From: Candidatus Nezhaarchaeota archaeon
GTDB taxonomy: Archaea > Thermoproteota > Methanomethylicia > Nezhaarchaeales > B40-G2
DNA length: 59,997 nt
Direction of reading: 5' to 3'
NCBI GenBank assembly: GCA_026413605.1
Contig: JAOAKM010000004.1
Coordinates: 1-59,997, forward strand
This document shows positions 11,793 to 21,496 of this stretch, piece by piece. Positions within the stretch are counted from its first letter, which is position 1. Every line of letters starts with the position of its first letter. The position numbers were made by a program, and so were the translations under genes. The notes under the pieces were generated by a model. It saw only the letters and a program-made list of their open reading frames with translations. It had not been told where the DNA came from and ran no database searches.

Positions 11793-14789
11793 TTAGGATA
11801 GGCTAGCTAGCTTAATTCCAAGCTTATAATTAACGCCGTCTATCTCCCATTCCTTGACATAGAAGCCCTCCTTTGATGTGGGAGCTGTTAGTAGCTCTAA
11901 AGAATGGACTCTGACCTCGCTCTTTAAGTAATCCTCCTTTCTCTTTATCCTCTCGAGCGAAGCAAGATTGGACGTTGCTACGTAAGCATCTACATAAGCG
12001 TCAACGGAAAGATCCAGCTCTTTACGCATCTCTTGAAGCCTTCTCACGATCTCCCTCGCCAGCCCCTCATCTAGCAACTCTTCAGTGACACCCAGGTCAA
12101 GCAGCAGTACCCCGCCACTTACTTCAGCTCTCACTAGGCCCTCGGCAGGTCTCAGCTCTTCAACCATCAGCTCTATCTCCTTTACGTTCATCAAGTCGAG
12201 CAGGATATGCTTTAGCTCTTTAACGCAATCTCTAAGCTCAGTCTCTCTATAAACAACAATAGCCCTCCTAAGCGGCCTCCTAAGCTTAATCTTCGCTGCC
12301 TGCCTAAGGCTATTTGAGGCATCAGAGAGGGACTTGGCATAGTTCATCAAGCGTTCTAAGCGCTCATCGATTAATGAGGGATCCGGCTCTGGCCACTTAC
12401 AGAGGTGCACGCTCACCGGCATCGATGAGGAGACAGGTCTAAACACGTGCTGATAGACCTTCTCCGCGAGGAAGGGGATGAAGGGAGCCACTAGCCTAAC
12501 AAAAGCGTACAGGGCTTGATATAGTGCATAGTAGGCGGCGAGCTTAGCTGGGTCAGCCCTATCGATCCACGTCCGCCTCCTGATTAGCCGTATGTACCAG
12601 CGGCTTACATCGTCGAGTATGAAGCGAGCAGCGGTCCTAACCGCCTCATGAATGGCTAGGTTCTCCATGGCCGAGGTCACCTGCTCAATTACTCTTTGAG
12701 TTTTTGACAGCAGCCATCTATCCTCGATTGTTAAGAAGTCCTTGACGTCGACGCGGAGAGGGTTGAAGTTATCTAAGCTCATGTAGAGGCTGGCGAAGTA
12801 AAAAGCGTTCCAAATTATGTTTAACTCTCTGAAGGACTCCTCCACACCCCTTAGTGAAAAGTGAAGGTCTTCCCAAGTAGTGCAGCCTAATTCGTACCAG
12901 CGTAAAGCGTCTCTACCATACTTCTCAATAACTTCCTCAGGGTAGATTATGTTCCCCAAGGACTTATGCATCGCTCTGCCCTGCTCATCTAAGGAGAAGC
13001 CGTGAACCAGCACGCTGCGGTAAGGAGCTCTATTGAAGACTACCACGCTAGTAACGAGTAAGGTGTAGAACCAGCCCCTAGTTTGGTCATGACCTTCTAA
13101 GACGAGGTCCGCTGGCCACCATTCACTGAGCTCCCTATCTGTATTGGGGTACCCTAAACAGGCCCATGACGCCACCCCTGAGTCCACCCATACATCGAGC
13201 ACGTCAGGGACGCGTTTCATAGTACCCCCACACTCGCACCTTAACTTGATGTCGTCGATCCAAGGGCGATGAAGGTCTAGGCGGTCTGGGATAGGGCTAA
13301 CTGCTAATTTGCTGAGTTCTCTAACCGAGGACACGACAGTGAACCTTGCGCATTTCTCACAAATCCATATGGGTAGGGGGGCTCCCCAGTACCTTTGCCT
13401 AGATATAACCCAGTCCCTTGCCTTTTCAAGCCAGCCCTTAAACCTAGTCATCCCAGCCCACCCCGGGATCCACTTAACCTTATCGTTCTCCTTGAGCAAA
13501 GTGTCCTTGATCGCTGTGACTTTGATGAACCACTGAAGGGAGGCTCTTAAGATCAAGGGGGATTTGCACCTCCAGCAGTGAGGGTAGCGATGGACTAACA
13601 CCCCGCGATGAAGTAAAAGGCCCTTAGACTTTAAGTCAGCAACTATCTCTTCATTAGCCTCAAAGACTCCCTTGCCAGCGTACTTACCCGCCTCCTCAGT
13701 AAACACCCCTCTATCATCCACAGGCGATAGCACTGGGAGGGCGTTAGCTACACCAACTTCGAAGTCCTCTTCGCCATGACCAGGGGCCACGTGAACACAG
13801 CCAGTGCCCTCTGTTAAAGTGACATACTCCCTGCTAAGCACTACTAAGTGCGCCTTATGCTTCTCCTTAAGCTCACGCTGCTTAGGCACTTCGTCAGCCA
13901 AGGGCGGAATGTAGCTAAGCCCCTCCAGCTCATGGCCCGAGAAATTCTCGACAACCTCGTACTTTAGCCCGACTTCCTTAAACACCTGCTCACATCTACC
14001 CTCAGCCAGTATGTAGAATTCGTCGTTCGCCCTGACTTTCACATAATTATAGTCCGGGTTGACCATAATGGCCACGTTCGCAGGCAAGGTCCATGGAGTA
14101 GTCGTCCAGATTAAGATGTACTCGCGATCTTTACCTTCCAGCGGGAACTTAACGTAGATAGAGGGGCTTTCAACATCTCTATACTCTTCAGTGACCTCAT
14201 AGCCAGCCAACACCGTGCCGCAGCGTGGGCACCAATGAACAACCTTAACTCCTCTCTCAAGCAGCCCGCGTTCAAACGCTCTCCTTACAACTAGCCAGAT
14301 AGCCTCTATGTAATCGTTGTCTATGGTCCTATACGGCTTATCCCAGTCCATCCAGACGCCGAGGTTCTTAAACTGCTCAGTCAATACCCCTAAGTTCTTT
14401 AAAGCATAGGACCTACACTCCTCTACAAAGTGAGCTATGCCTAGCTTCTCTTCTATTTCCCTCTTCGAGGACAAGCCCAGTCTGCGCTCTACCATCACCT
14501 CTATAGGCAGGCCGTGCATATCATAGCCAGGCTGGTCACGGACTAGGTAGCCCTTCATGCGCATATGCCTTAGGATAGAGTCCTTGAGGATCTTGTTCCA
14601 CGCCGTGCCTACGTGAATAGGGTTTGTTACGTAGGGAGGGCCATCAAGGAAGTAGAACCTTGGCCCATCTTTACGCGCCTCCTTTATCTTGGGGTAGACT
14701 TCACTCCACCACCAACTAAGTATTTCTCCCTCATAGCTTAGAGGGTCAAAGCGCTTAGGCAGTAAGCCTACGTAACCCCCCTCCGTCAT
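11793..14789 (-). CDS. ileS: Isoleucyl-tRNA synthetase
   Basis: Class I synthetase of 998 residues that charges tRNA-Ile with isoleucine and edits valine. The HIGH-type motif is PIHVGTAWNKI near residue 56 and the KMSKS-type motif is MHKSLGN near residue 612. The editing domain lies between them, with EYREVES-like and GTGCVHVAPGHGEEDF segments. Zinc-type cysteine pairs appear at CPRCG and WICEKC. Length is normal for the archaeal/eukaryotic type. Start ATG (MTEGGYVGLLPKRFDPLS). It lies next to the tRNA-Ser gene on the same strand. Confidence 0.97.
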   Translation of the reverse strand: MTEGGYVGLLPKRFDPLSYEGEILSWWWSEVYPKIKEARKDGPRFYFLDGPPYVTNPIHVGTAWNKILKDSILRHMRMKGYLVRDQPGYDMHGLPIEVMVERRLGLSSKREIEEKLGIAHFVEECRSYALKNLGVLTEQFKNLGVWMDWDKPYRTIDNDYIEAIWLVVRRAFERGLLERGVKVVHWCPRCGTVLAGYEVTEEYRDVESPSIYVKFPLEGKDREYILIWTTTPWTLPANVAIMVNPDYNYVKVRANDEFYILAEGRCEQVFKEVGLKYEVVENFSGHELEGLSYIPPLADEVPKQRELKEKHKAHLVVLSREYVTLTEGTGCVHVAPGHGEEDFEVGVANALPVLSPVDDRGVFTEEAGKYAGKGVFEANEEIVADLKSKGLLLHRGVLVHRYPHCWRCKSPLILRASLQWFIKVTAIKDTLLKENDKVKWIPGWAGMTRFKGWLEKARDWVISRQRYWGAPLPIWICEKCARFTVVSSVRELSKLAVSPIPDRLDLHRPWIDDIKLRCECGGTMKRVPDVLDVWVDSGVASWACLGYPNTDRELSEWWPADLVLEGHDQTRGWFYTLLVTSVVVFNRAPYRSVLVHGFSLDEQGRAMHKSLGNIIYPEEVIEKYGRDALRWYELGCTTWEDLHFSLRGVEESFRELNIIWNAFYFASLYMSLDNFNPLRVDVKDFLTIEDRWLLSKTQRVIEQVTSAMENLAIHEAVRTAARFILDDVSRWYIRLIRRRTWIDRADPAKLAAYYALYQALYAFVRLVAPFIPFLAEKVYQHVFRPVSSSMPVSVHLCKWPEPDPSLIDERLERLMNYAKSLSDASNSLRQAAKIKLRRPLRRAIVVYRETELRDCVKELKHILLDLMNVKEIELMVEELRPAEGLVRAEVSGGVLLLDLGVTEELLDEGLAREIVRRLQEMRKELDLSVDAYVDAYVATSNLASLERIKRKEDYLKSEVRVHSLELLTAPTSKEGFYVKEWEIDGVNYKLGIKLASLS

Positions 14790-14892
14790 GACTAATCACT
14801 CCGTAAGCATTGCTCTAAGCCTTAGTAGAAACCCTTAAACCTTAGCCTTAATTCAGTGAACATGAAAAGGCTCAGCTAATGAGAGGCGAGCA

Positions 14893-14900
14893 CTTATATG
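14893..14900 (+). promoter_or_regulatory. TATA box for aglB
   Basis: CTTATATG about 46 bases before the TTG start of aglB; the expected transcript start is near 14922, leaving a leader of about 20 bases. It is the only clear TATA-like element in the divergent ileS-aglB gap on this strand. Confidence 0.45.
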
Positions 14901-14942
14901 CTTAGAGCTAAGAGTTGAAACGCTAACGAGAGGGCAAATAGC

Positions 14943-17126
14943 TTGGCCATCCTAAAAAAGGCTGATCTTAAACGCTTAGTAAGAGGCCAGAGGGTAGATA
15001 GGCTCTTAATAGTTATCGTGCTGTTCATAGTCTTCACGGTAAGCTTAGCTTTGAGGCTTACAAGGCTAAAGCATGGCTACTACTTGCTAGATGAATTCGA
15101 TCCCTATTACCAGTACTGGATGGCTAAGTTTGTAGTTGATAGAGGATGGGGAGGCTTCGCCGAGTGGTTTAACTGGTTCAACGACCCTAAGTTCTGGTAC
15201 CCATACGGTAGGAACGTGATACACTCATCATTTCCAGGCCTCGCATTTACAGCTGCTTTCATCCACTTGCTCGTATCAAGCCTAGGAATACGCCTAGACT
15301 TAATGACTACGTGCGCCTTCCTCCCAGCTCTCCTAGGGTCTCTAACAGTTGTGCTAATTTATCGTTTAGGTAGAGAAATATATGAGAAGGCGGCTGGGCT
15401 CTACGCAGCAATATTCCTAGCCTTTGACGCAGCCTACTTAAGTAGAACGCTCTTCGGCTTCTTTGACGATGAGAGCCTAGGAATCCTTGCCTTCGTGTGC
15501 GCATTAATATTCTATGTTAGGGCTTTAAAGAAGAGTAGGGCCCTCGTAGACGCCACCATAGCGGGGCTCTTCTTAGGATATATGGCGAGTACTTGGGGCG
15601 CAGCAGCCTACGCTATCAACTTACTAGCCTTACACGCGATCGTAGTGGCGCTAATGCACTTCATACTAGGCAGCACTGAAGTCCTTAGCCAAAGGCTCCT
15701 CGTAGCATATTCCATAACCATGTCGATTACTCTCTTTATAGCCTCCCTAATCCCTAGACATGGTCCCGGGTTCATAGTCTCAGGCCTCAGTTTCTTACCA
15801 CTTATCACCATAGCCCTGCTGCTTGTAATTAAGACCGTGTCTATGTTAGTGGAAGACTTAGACAGAGTGAAGAGGGCGGCACTCGTGGCGCTGATGTTAA
15901 TGGTAACAGTAGGTGGGTTAGCTGTCCTCTGGTCCTTAGGCTATCTAGCAGCACCTGAGAGATATCTCTCAGTCCTTGTTCCAGCTATTAGAAGCCCATT
16001 AGTAGCGTCAGTCGCTGAGCATCAAGCAATACCCTGGCTGCATTTCTTTCTAGACCACCAGCTAGTCTTACCGTTGTCCATAGTGGGATTGTACTTCGTT
16101 ATTAGGAGGGGAAGTGAAATAGACTTACTAATGGCCTTGGCAATGCTTACGCTAGCCTACGGCGCATCCTCCATGGCTAGGCTCCTAGTCCCACTCGCCC
16201 CAGTGCTTTGCACACTAGCAGGAGTGGGCTTTAGCCGCGTCGTGAAGTCGTTAGCCTCCAGAGTAGTTGCAGAGGAGAGAAGTGGAGGTAAGCGTAGAGC
16301 CTTAATAGGCTTGAGTAAAAAATGGGCTGGACTAGTACTAATAGTGCTGACTGTGACCTTTACCCCACTGCTTTCTCCAGTGGTTAGTCCAATTACTAAC
16401 AGCTACTACAACATAGTCACGAGAGCAAGCCAGCCTCAAATTATACTTACGTCGAACTTTGCTACAGGCACTCTAGTTCCAGACTGGGTTAATACTCTAG
16501 CGTGGATGAGGGAAAACCTACCTAGAGATGCCGTAATAGCCTGTTGGTGGGACTATGGCTATCACATTACTGTCATGACTGAGAGGGCAAGCACTTGTGA
16601 CAACGCAGCGATAAATGTCTACCGCATAGCTAAGGTAGCTAGGGCGTTTCTATCCAACGAAACAGTCGCTCTAGAGTTGTTTAAGGAAATGGAAGTAACG
16701 CACGTAGTGGTCTTTGGCTACGTAGTGCCCTACATTCGCTTTGGAATGCTCGAGTTCTACGCATCGCTAGGGCAGGTGGCTGGCGATGACTTCATTAAGT
16801 CATATTGGATGGCCCTAATTGCAGGTCTAAACCCCAGGGACTACCTTAAGGATGCCACCTTCCTCTCAGATCAGGGGCTTGCGTGGTTAAACGTCCCGGC
16901 TGGAGAGAGGGCTGAAGATGCTGTACTCTACAGGATGATCTTTAATAATTACGAGGAACCTCTTGCGTCGAGGAGAGGACTCGTAGTGAAAGACATAGTT
17001 GTCGACGAACGAGGTAGACTGATAGACATCACCCCCCTTAACGTAAAGCCCCTTAAGCACTTTAGACTAGTTTATGCTAGCGAGCCTAATTATTTCGTAT
17101 TAGTCTATGAAGTAATTTATGGCTAA
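14943..17126 (+). CDS. aglB: Oligosaccharyltransferase AglB/STT3
   Basis: Membrane enzyme of 727 residues that transfers the lipid-linked glycan to asparagine of N-glycosylation sequons on the outer face of the membrane. The hallmark WWDYGYH motif is at about residues 534-540. The first acidic motif, LLDEFDPYYQYW, lies near residue 50 after one transmembrane helix. About a dozen hydrophobic helices precede a soluble C-terminal domain of about 230 residues. Start TTG gives MAILKKADLKRL. The gene stands alone and its stop overlaps the convergent nop10 stop by 3 bases. Confidence 0.95.
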   Translation: MAILKKADLKRLVRGQRVDRLLIVIVLFIVFTVSLALRLTRLKHGYYLLDEFDPYYQYWMAKFVVDRGWGGFAEWFNWFNDPKFWYPYGRNVIHSSFPGLAFTAAFIHLLVSSLGIRLDLMTTCAFLPALLGSLTVVLIYRLGREIYEKAAGLYAAIFLAFDAAYLSRTLFGFFDDESLGILAFVCALIFYVRALKKSRALVDATIAGLFLGYMASTWGAAAYAINLLALHAIVVALMHFILGSTEVLSQRLLVAYSITMSITLFIASLIPRHGPGFIVSGLSFLPLITIALLLVIKTVSMLVEDLDRVKRAALVALMLMVTVGGLAVLWSLGYLAAPERYLSVLVPAIRSPLVASVAEHQAIPWLHFFLDHQLVLPLSIVGLYFVIRRGSEIDLLMALAMLTLAYGASSMARLLVPLAPVLCTLAGVGFSRVVKSLASRVVAEERSGGKRRALIGLSKKWAGLVLIVLTVTFTPLLSPVVSPITNSYYNIVTRASQPQIILTSNFATGTLVPDWVNTLAWMRENLPRDAVIACWWDYGYHITVMTERASTCDNAAINVYRIAKVARAFLSNETVALELFKEMEVTHVVVFGYVVPYIRFGMLEFYASLGQVAGDDFIKSYWMALIAGLNPRDYLKDATFLSDQGLAWLNVPAGERAEDAVLYRMIFNNYEEPLASRRGLVVKDIVVDERGRLIDITPLNVKPLKHFRLVYASEPNYFVLVYEVIYG

Positions 17127-17284
17127 GTAGTACTCATCTTTAGTAGTCTGCGATACTTTCCATATCTATCCTCAGGCGAGAAGCGTGCTGGATGAGGCAC
17201 CCTCAACGGTCCTCCGCAGCTAGGGCATAGTTCCTTATCTATTGCGTACCTTCCACAGACTACGCACTTCATCAATAGCTTCAA
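17123..17284 (-). CDS. nop10: H/ACA ribonucleoprotein Nop10
   Basis: A 53-residue protein of the H/ACA pseudouridylation complex, with Cbf5, Gar1 and L7Ae. The translation has CVVCGRYAIDKELCPSCGGP, forming the zinc ribbon, then the signature HPARFSPEDRYGKYRRLLK. TTG at 17284 gives MKLLMKC, matching the family N-terminus better than the ATG at 17272. It directly follows the aif2a stop on the same strand, the usual archaeal order rps27e-aif2a-nop10. Confidence 0.93.
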   Translation of the reverse strand: MKLLMKCVVCGRYAIDKELCPSCGGPLRVPHPARFSPEDRYGKYRRLLKMSTT

Positions 17285-17289
17285 GCTAC

Positions 17290-18084
17290 TCACTGCTTAA
17301 TCGTCAAACTACCAGTACCACCTAGAGACTTAAGCTCCCTTAGCGCTACGTCAGCTACTTCTTTTAATATTAGCTCGGCCTGTCTATAGTTCTCAGCGGT
17401 CACCTCTATGTTATAGAACGGAGTTCCAGCTACGTAAATCCTAGCGCTATACCCTCTGTCCCTAGCAAGCTCTAATGCTTTCATTAGGCTCTGTTTAATG
17501 TGTAAAGCCCCCTTAGCATGAGTACTTCGAAGCTCAAGCCTCCCTGTCACTTTAACCGAGGGGAGCTCTATGTGCTCCTTAGCCACTTCGTACACAGTGC
17601 CGACCCAGGCTTCGTCTACCTTAGCCTCCCTCAACGCCCCTATTCCTTGCCTCACGGTCTCCTCTAAGCCAGCGTAAATTTCACCGTACTTATCTTCAAG
17701 CCTCCACCCCACCTTCTCATATGCCTCATCGATGGAAGCGCCAAGCCTCTTAGCAGCAAGGCTCAGAAGAGCCTCTGCGCGCTGTGCACGCTTCCATTCA
17801 AGCATTTTCTGTTCTTTCTCAGTAGTAGATACTCTCTTTAAAGAGAGATCAACATACCCCTTAACGGGGTCTACCTTAATTACCTTTAACACCACTTTTT
17901 GCTTCTCCTTAAGGAAGTCCCTTATGTTGTGAAACCATGAGGAAGCCACCTCTGTAAGGGGGACGTAGCCCTTCTTGCCGCCATACTCATCAAGGACTAC
18001 GTAGGCTCCCTTATCAAAGACGTCGGTAACCGTCGCCACTACTAGTTCACCTACTTCAGGTAAGCTCCTCCTCTTCCTAAGCAA
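17290..18084 (-). CDS. aif2a: Translation initiation factor aIF2 subunit alpha
   Basis: The alpha subunit of the trimeric factor that brings initiator tRNA to the small subunit, 264 residues. An S1-type OB domain opens the protein (GELVVATVTDVFDKGAYVVLDEYGGKKGYVPLTEVAS). An alpha-helical middle and an alpha/beta C-terminal domain (IYVAGTPFYNIEVTAENYRQAE) follow. Start TTG after GGAGGG. It sits between rps27e and nop10 in the conserved order. Confidence 0.97.
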   Translation of the reverse strand: MLRKRRSLPEVGELVVATVTDVFDKGAYVVLDEYGGKKGYVPLTEVASSWFHNIRDFLKEKQKVVLKVIKVDPVKGYVDLSLKRVSTTEKEQKMLEWKRAQRAEALLSLAAKRLGASIDEAYEKVGWRLEDKYGEIYAGLEETVRQGIGALREAKVDEAWVGTVYEVAKEHIELPSVKVTGRLELRSTHAKGALHIKQSLMKALELARDRGYSARIYVAGTPFYNIEVTAENYRQAELILKEVADVALRELKSLGGTGSLTIKQ

Positions 18085-18101
18085 AGCCCTCCCCCCTTAA
18101 C

Positions 18102-18296
18102 TCAGATCGTTTTTAAGACCCTCGCGTCAATCTTAGCTTTACCACCAGTAGGTCGTGCTAGTACGCGACCACATATTAAGCATTTGACTTGCGTGGACGC
18201 GTGGCTGAAGACCATCTGCACATTCCCGCACTCAGGGCAGCGAACTTGAAGAAAATGTGACCTTGGGACTGGAATGAGCTCCTTTAGCCTAGACAT
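18102..18296 (-). CDS. rps27e: 30S ribosomal protein S27e
   Basis: Zinc-ribbon ribosomal protein of 64 residues. The two pairs are CPECG near residue 20 and CLICG near residue 38, with the family segment [11 protein letters not shown] between. Start ATG. It lies between rpl44e (6 bases upstream) and aif2a. Confidence 0.96.
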   Translation of the reverse strand: MSRLKELIPVPRSHFLQVRCPECGNVQMVFSHASTQVKCLICGRVLARPTGGKAKIDARVLKTI

Positions 18297-18302
18297 AGGC
18301 CC

Positions 18303-18593
18303 TCACCCCTTTACTATCTCAACTATCTCAAGTTTCTTCGCCCTAACCCCCTTGCGATGATAGATATAGCCGCACCGCTTACACGTTATTTTTAGAGCCT
18401 GCTTCTTGGTCACTTTAGCAAACCTCTTCTGCTCTGGCTTTCTCTTTGAGCCATACCCCTCCTTCTTTGCAGCGTACCTTCGCTCCCCTTGAGCCAATGC
18501 TCTACGCCTACCCCCCTTATACAGGGCCACTGAGTGTTCTGTGTGAGATTTACATCTGGGGCAGTAGGTCGTGATTACCTTCGGTACCTTCAT
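18303..18593 (-). CDS. rpl44e: 50S ribosomal protein L44e
   Basis: Basic ribosomal protein of 96 residues near the E site. The cysteine pairs are CPRCKSHTEHSV near the start and CKRCGYIYHRKG near the end. I chose ATG 18593 (MKVPKVITTYCPRC), which matches the family start and has AGGTG upstream, over the GTG nine bases earlier. Confidence 0.95.
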   Translation of the reverse strand: MKVPKVITTYCPRCKSHTEHSVALYKGGRRRALAQGERRYAAKKEGYGSKRKPEQKRFAKVTKKQALKITCKRCGYIYHRKGVRAKKLEIVEIVKG

Positions 18594-18631
18594 CACCAGC
18601 ACCTGTAAGTTTAGCTTCCAGTAAGGGAAGA

Positions 18632-19138
18632 CTAGTCTAGAGCCACTGCATAGTTCTCACTAATAAGCCTATTAGCTATGTCGGCTGGCAGGAGAGCTAG
18701 TGACTCTGCGCCTAAAGGAGCAAAACCCGGGGCCTTATCTTCAGGCACCTCTTTTAAAAGCCTTATAAGTTTTAGCTCGACGCGCTCTACTTGAACTAAC
18801 AGCGATTCATTGAACGAGGCCTCTACTTCGTTTAAGGTCCTAAGAATTTTTTCTAGAGCCTCGGCCTCCTCTCTATTTAGGTATGGGAGTGGATCGTAGC
18901 CTTCTAAAGCTTGCACTAACGCCTTTCTCATTCTAAGCGAGAAGAGGTCTTGGGCTAGGGATCTAAGAACCTCAAGCTCAGTTAAAGCCACTTTTTTAGC
19001 TAAGCCCTGCTTTGACTTAAGGTTAGATGAAGTCCTATCAAGGTAGGAGCGAAGTCTCTGATAAAAATCCTGGCTAATTTGTTGAAGCTTAAAACCTGAG
19101 CGCTCGAGACGCCAGATATCCCTTAGCTCTTGATACAT
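18632..19138 (-). CDS. GINS complex subunit (Gins15/51-type)
   Basis: A 168-residue helical protein with a small C-terminal beta domain, FAPLGAESLALLPADIANRLISENYAVAL, typical of the GINS B domain. GINS joins MCM and a RecJ/Cdc45-like protein in the archaeal replicative helicase. B domain at the C-terminus points to the Gins15 (Sld5/Psf1-like) subunit. It is next to priS and priL, the usual archaeal neighbours. A degenerate RecJ/Cdc45-like partner is encoded at 47823. Confidence 0.85.
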   Translation of the reverse strand: MYQELRDIWRLERSGFKLQQISQDFYQRLRSYLDRTSSNLKSKQGLAKKVALTELEVLRSLAQDLFSLRMRKALVQALEGYDPLPYLNREEAEALEKILRTLNEVEASFNESLLVQVERVELKLIRLLKEVPEDKAPGFAPLGAESLALLPADIANRLISENYAVALD

Positions 19139-19172
19139 AACTCCTCACCCGCCTAGGGTTGATGGTTTATTT

Positions 19173-20432
19173 TTAAGCCTCTCGATCTTCAGCAAGCTCA
19201 GCCATCCCGCATCTTAAGAGATAAAAGGCTACAGCCACCGGGAGGGTCACCACCTCGTTATTAAAGGGGCCAAAGCTGCGCCCCATTAAAGAAAGTTGAG
19301 GACATTCATAGACACGCACTCTAACTTCGCCCCTCTTAAATACAATGGAGTCTCTTAAGGGATCAAAGCTATCTACTTCATTTAGTGTTAAAGCCTTAGC
19401 TATTAAGCCAGTATCACCGTGAATAGTGCCTGGTAGCCTTATTAACCTCCTTACGTCGGTAGTCACCCTCTCATCAACCTCGCAGCGCTGAAGCTCAATA
19501 GCTTTTAACACTAGCCTCTCCCAAAATTTACGCCCATACTTAAGTATCAAGGACCAGTTAGGTCTCGGGGATTCTAGTTGTGAGAGAATTTTGTCTTTGT
19601 TATAGTAAATTTCAGCTGCTAGTCCCTTCTTTGAGGGGGGTAATAGGGCCTTGAGGTCAGCTAAGCTAGATGAAGAGAGAAAGCTATAGATTCCTCTAGC
19701 TATCCTGCCACGCCAGCCAGGGTGGCTAAGTGATGGAGGAGAGGGGCTAGCTTTAATTAGAGCGTGGAAGCCGTGAGACTCCGGTTTTAAGCTTACGGCT
19801 TTAAGGTAGTCCACTATTTCCCTACGAGCGTACTGATCTAGCTCCCTTACGACGGCTGAGGTGATGTGAACATGGTACCCCCTCCTACCTGAAAACACTA
19901 CATGCATCTCTCCAGGAGAGAGGCCAAAGTCTGGTATAAGGAAGTCTTCAATAAGTTTTAGGAGCTCTAACTTAGCTGCCTCTAAACAGGTGGGGCATAG
20001 GTAAAGGCTTCTTGAATCCATTCTACGACCGCTGCAGCTAGGGCAAACGGGAGGAGACGTACCTCGTCCACTAGCCCCACAGTCAAGACAGCGCCATTTA
20101 TCGTGTTCTCCTTTACATGAAGTGGGTATGTGGTCAGCGTCTATGTCGAAGATTAAGTCTGCGCCCATCCACCTCTTTGAGTCCATGTCTCCTTCACTGG
20201 GGGAGAAGTAGTATGCTGAAGAATAATAGACGTGGCGGGGCGCGTGAGAGGCTATGAAGGCTTTAAGGTCTGCGGCGCTATTGAAGGAAACATGGCGCAA
20301 CATCTCCTCCTTCTCAAAGAACGCAAAGGCAAGCTCTCGACGCGAAAGTTCAAGGGGGGGCTCGGGAGCGAAGCTCGAAGAATTATAGAAGCTTCTCACG
20401 AGCTTCACTACTAATTTAAGGGAGCTGTTCAT
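19173..20432 (-). CDS. priS: DNA primase small (catalytic) subunit PriS
   Basis: Catalytic subunit of the archaeal/eukaryotic primase that lays the first primers for replication, 419 residues. The metal-binding motif DLIFDIDADHIP is at about residue 91. A cysteine-rich insert follows (RCLDCG, VCPSCSG, LYLCPTC). The nucleotide-binding segment HVVFSGRRGYHVH is at about residue 181, and the third acidic part VTTDVRRLIRLPGTIHGDTG is downstream. Its ATG start overlaps the priL stop by 4 bases, so the two subunits are probably translated together. Confidence 0.95.
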   Translation of the reverse strand: MNSSLKLVVKLVRSFYNSSSFAPEPPLELSRRELAFAFFEKEEMLRHVSFNSAADLKAFIASHAPRHVYYSSAYYFSPSEGDMDSKRWMGADLIFDIDADHIPTSCKGEHDKWRCLDCGASGRGTSPPVCPSCSGRRMDSRSLYLCPTCLEAAKLELLKLIEDFLIPDFGLSPGEMHVVFSGRRGYHVHITSAVVRELDQYARREIVDYLKAVSLKPESHGFHALIKASPSPPSLSHPGWRGRIARGIYSFLSSSSLADLKALLPPSKKGLAAEIYYNKDKILSQLESPRPNWSLILKYGRKFWERLVLKAIELQRCEVDERVTTDVRRLIRLPGTIHGDTGLIAKALTLNEVDSFDPLRDSIVFKRGEVRVRVYECPQLSLMGRSFGPFNNEVVTLPVAVAFYLLRCGMAELAEDREA

Positions 20433-21475
20433 TTAACGCTCCGCTGCTTTAGTGCCCTTAGCCTAAGGTATGCCAGTGGATGCTTAATATGCCCGCAGAT
20501 GTCATCAGGAGAAGAGCATAAGTTAAACGTACGTAGAGACTCGCAGCTAGGAGGAGAATACCTAGTCTTTGACCCTGCCTCACCAGCTATGTGCCTAACG
20601 TGGTAGAGGGTTCGCTTTTCATCAAAATCTGGGAGGTTCCTGAAAATATCCACGACTTCATCTACACTCTTCCCTAGACTTATTAGGAAGGAGGCTAACG
20701 TAAACCTAGCCGTATGTGGAAGGCTCTTTCCAGCAAGCGCGTCAGAAATCAATGATTTAATACATGGAGGATAGGATTCCTCGCTTCCACTGAGAGGCTC
20801 CTCTAGTGAAGTAGTTACCCTAGGTGCTCGAAGCTTACCTATTTCCAATATTTCTTTCAAGGCTTCTCCGACCCTGTCCGTTAATTGTAAGCTAATAGCA
20901 GCAGTCGTGAGCATGCGGCGAAGGAGACGCTGCCTTAGAGCTTCAGATAGGAGTCTGCTGAGTTCGTGCTTCTGAAGGTAGATCAGTCCTGCTGAGAGAG
21001 TGCGATTGACTAACTTCCAGTGCATAGACTTAAAGCTCATAGAAACCGAGAGGTAGTCGTCCCATGCAATTAAGAAATCGTAAGACCTAGACCCCATCGT
21101 CACAAAGACTTTCTTAACCCTCCAGTTAAAGCAGCGGCTAGCTATGTAGGCTAGCTTATCTCCATGCTCAGCCTTCAAGAGGAAGTAGGCTCTTTTAGCT
21201 TCGCCCTCAGCATACTTGTTTTGAAGAAGTTTGTCGCTACTTAGCGTCGCAAGCATTACCGCAGCGGGATATGAAAGTACTTCGACTTCCACTTCGCTAA
21301 GCTTTGCTGATACAACTCCGCTAATTAATGCCTCCTTAATCCTATCAACTGCCCGTCTTAATATTGAGCCGTACTCAGGCTCGTTAAGCTGATCGACTGT
21401 AAGCCCCCTCTCCTTAACGAAGTCCTGGGCCTCTGGAGTGAATGGATATTTTGCCATGTCCTCTCTGGTTAGCAC
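20429..21475 (-). CDS. priL: DNA primase large subunit PriL
   Basis: Regulatory subunit of primase, 348 residues, which binds the iron-sulphur cluster and helps initiation. Four cysteines of the 4Fe-4S site are visible: one in YPPCIKSLI and three in SPPSCESLRTFNLCSSPDDICGHIKHPLAYLR. The start is GTG 21475 (MLTREDMAKYPFTPEAQ). It lies between pcna and priS in one replication cluster. Confidence 0.93.
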   Translation of the reverse strand: MLTREDMAKYPFTPEAQDFVKERGLTVDQLNEPEYGSILRRAVDRIKEALISGVVSAKLSEVEVEVLSYPAAVMLATLSSDKLLQNKYAEGEAKRAYFLLKAEHGDKLAYIASRCFNWRVKKVFVTMGSRSYDFLIAWDDYLSVSMSFKSMHWKLVNRTLSAGLIYLQKHELSRLLSEALRQRLLRRMLTTAAISLQLTDRVGEALKEILEIGKLRAPRVTTSLEEPLSGSEESYPPCIKSLISDALAGKSLPHTARFTLASFLISLGKSVDEVVDIFRNLPDFDEKRTLYHVRHIAGEAGSKTRYSPPSCESLRTFNLCSSPDDICGHIKHPLAYLRLRALKQRSVK

Positions 21476-21496
21476 GTTTCACGCGACACCCCCTTT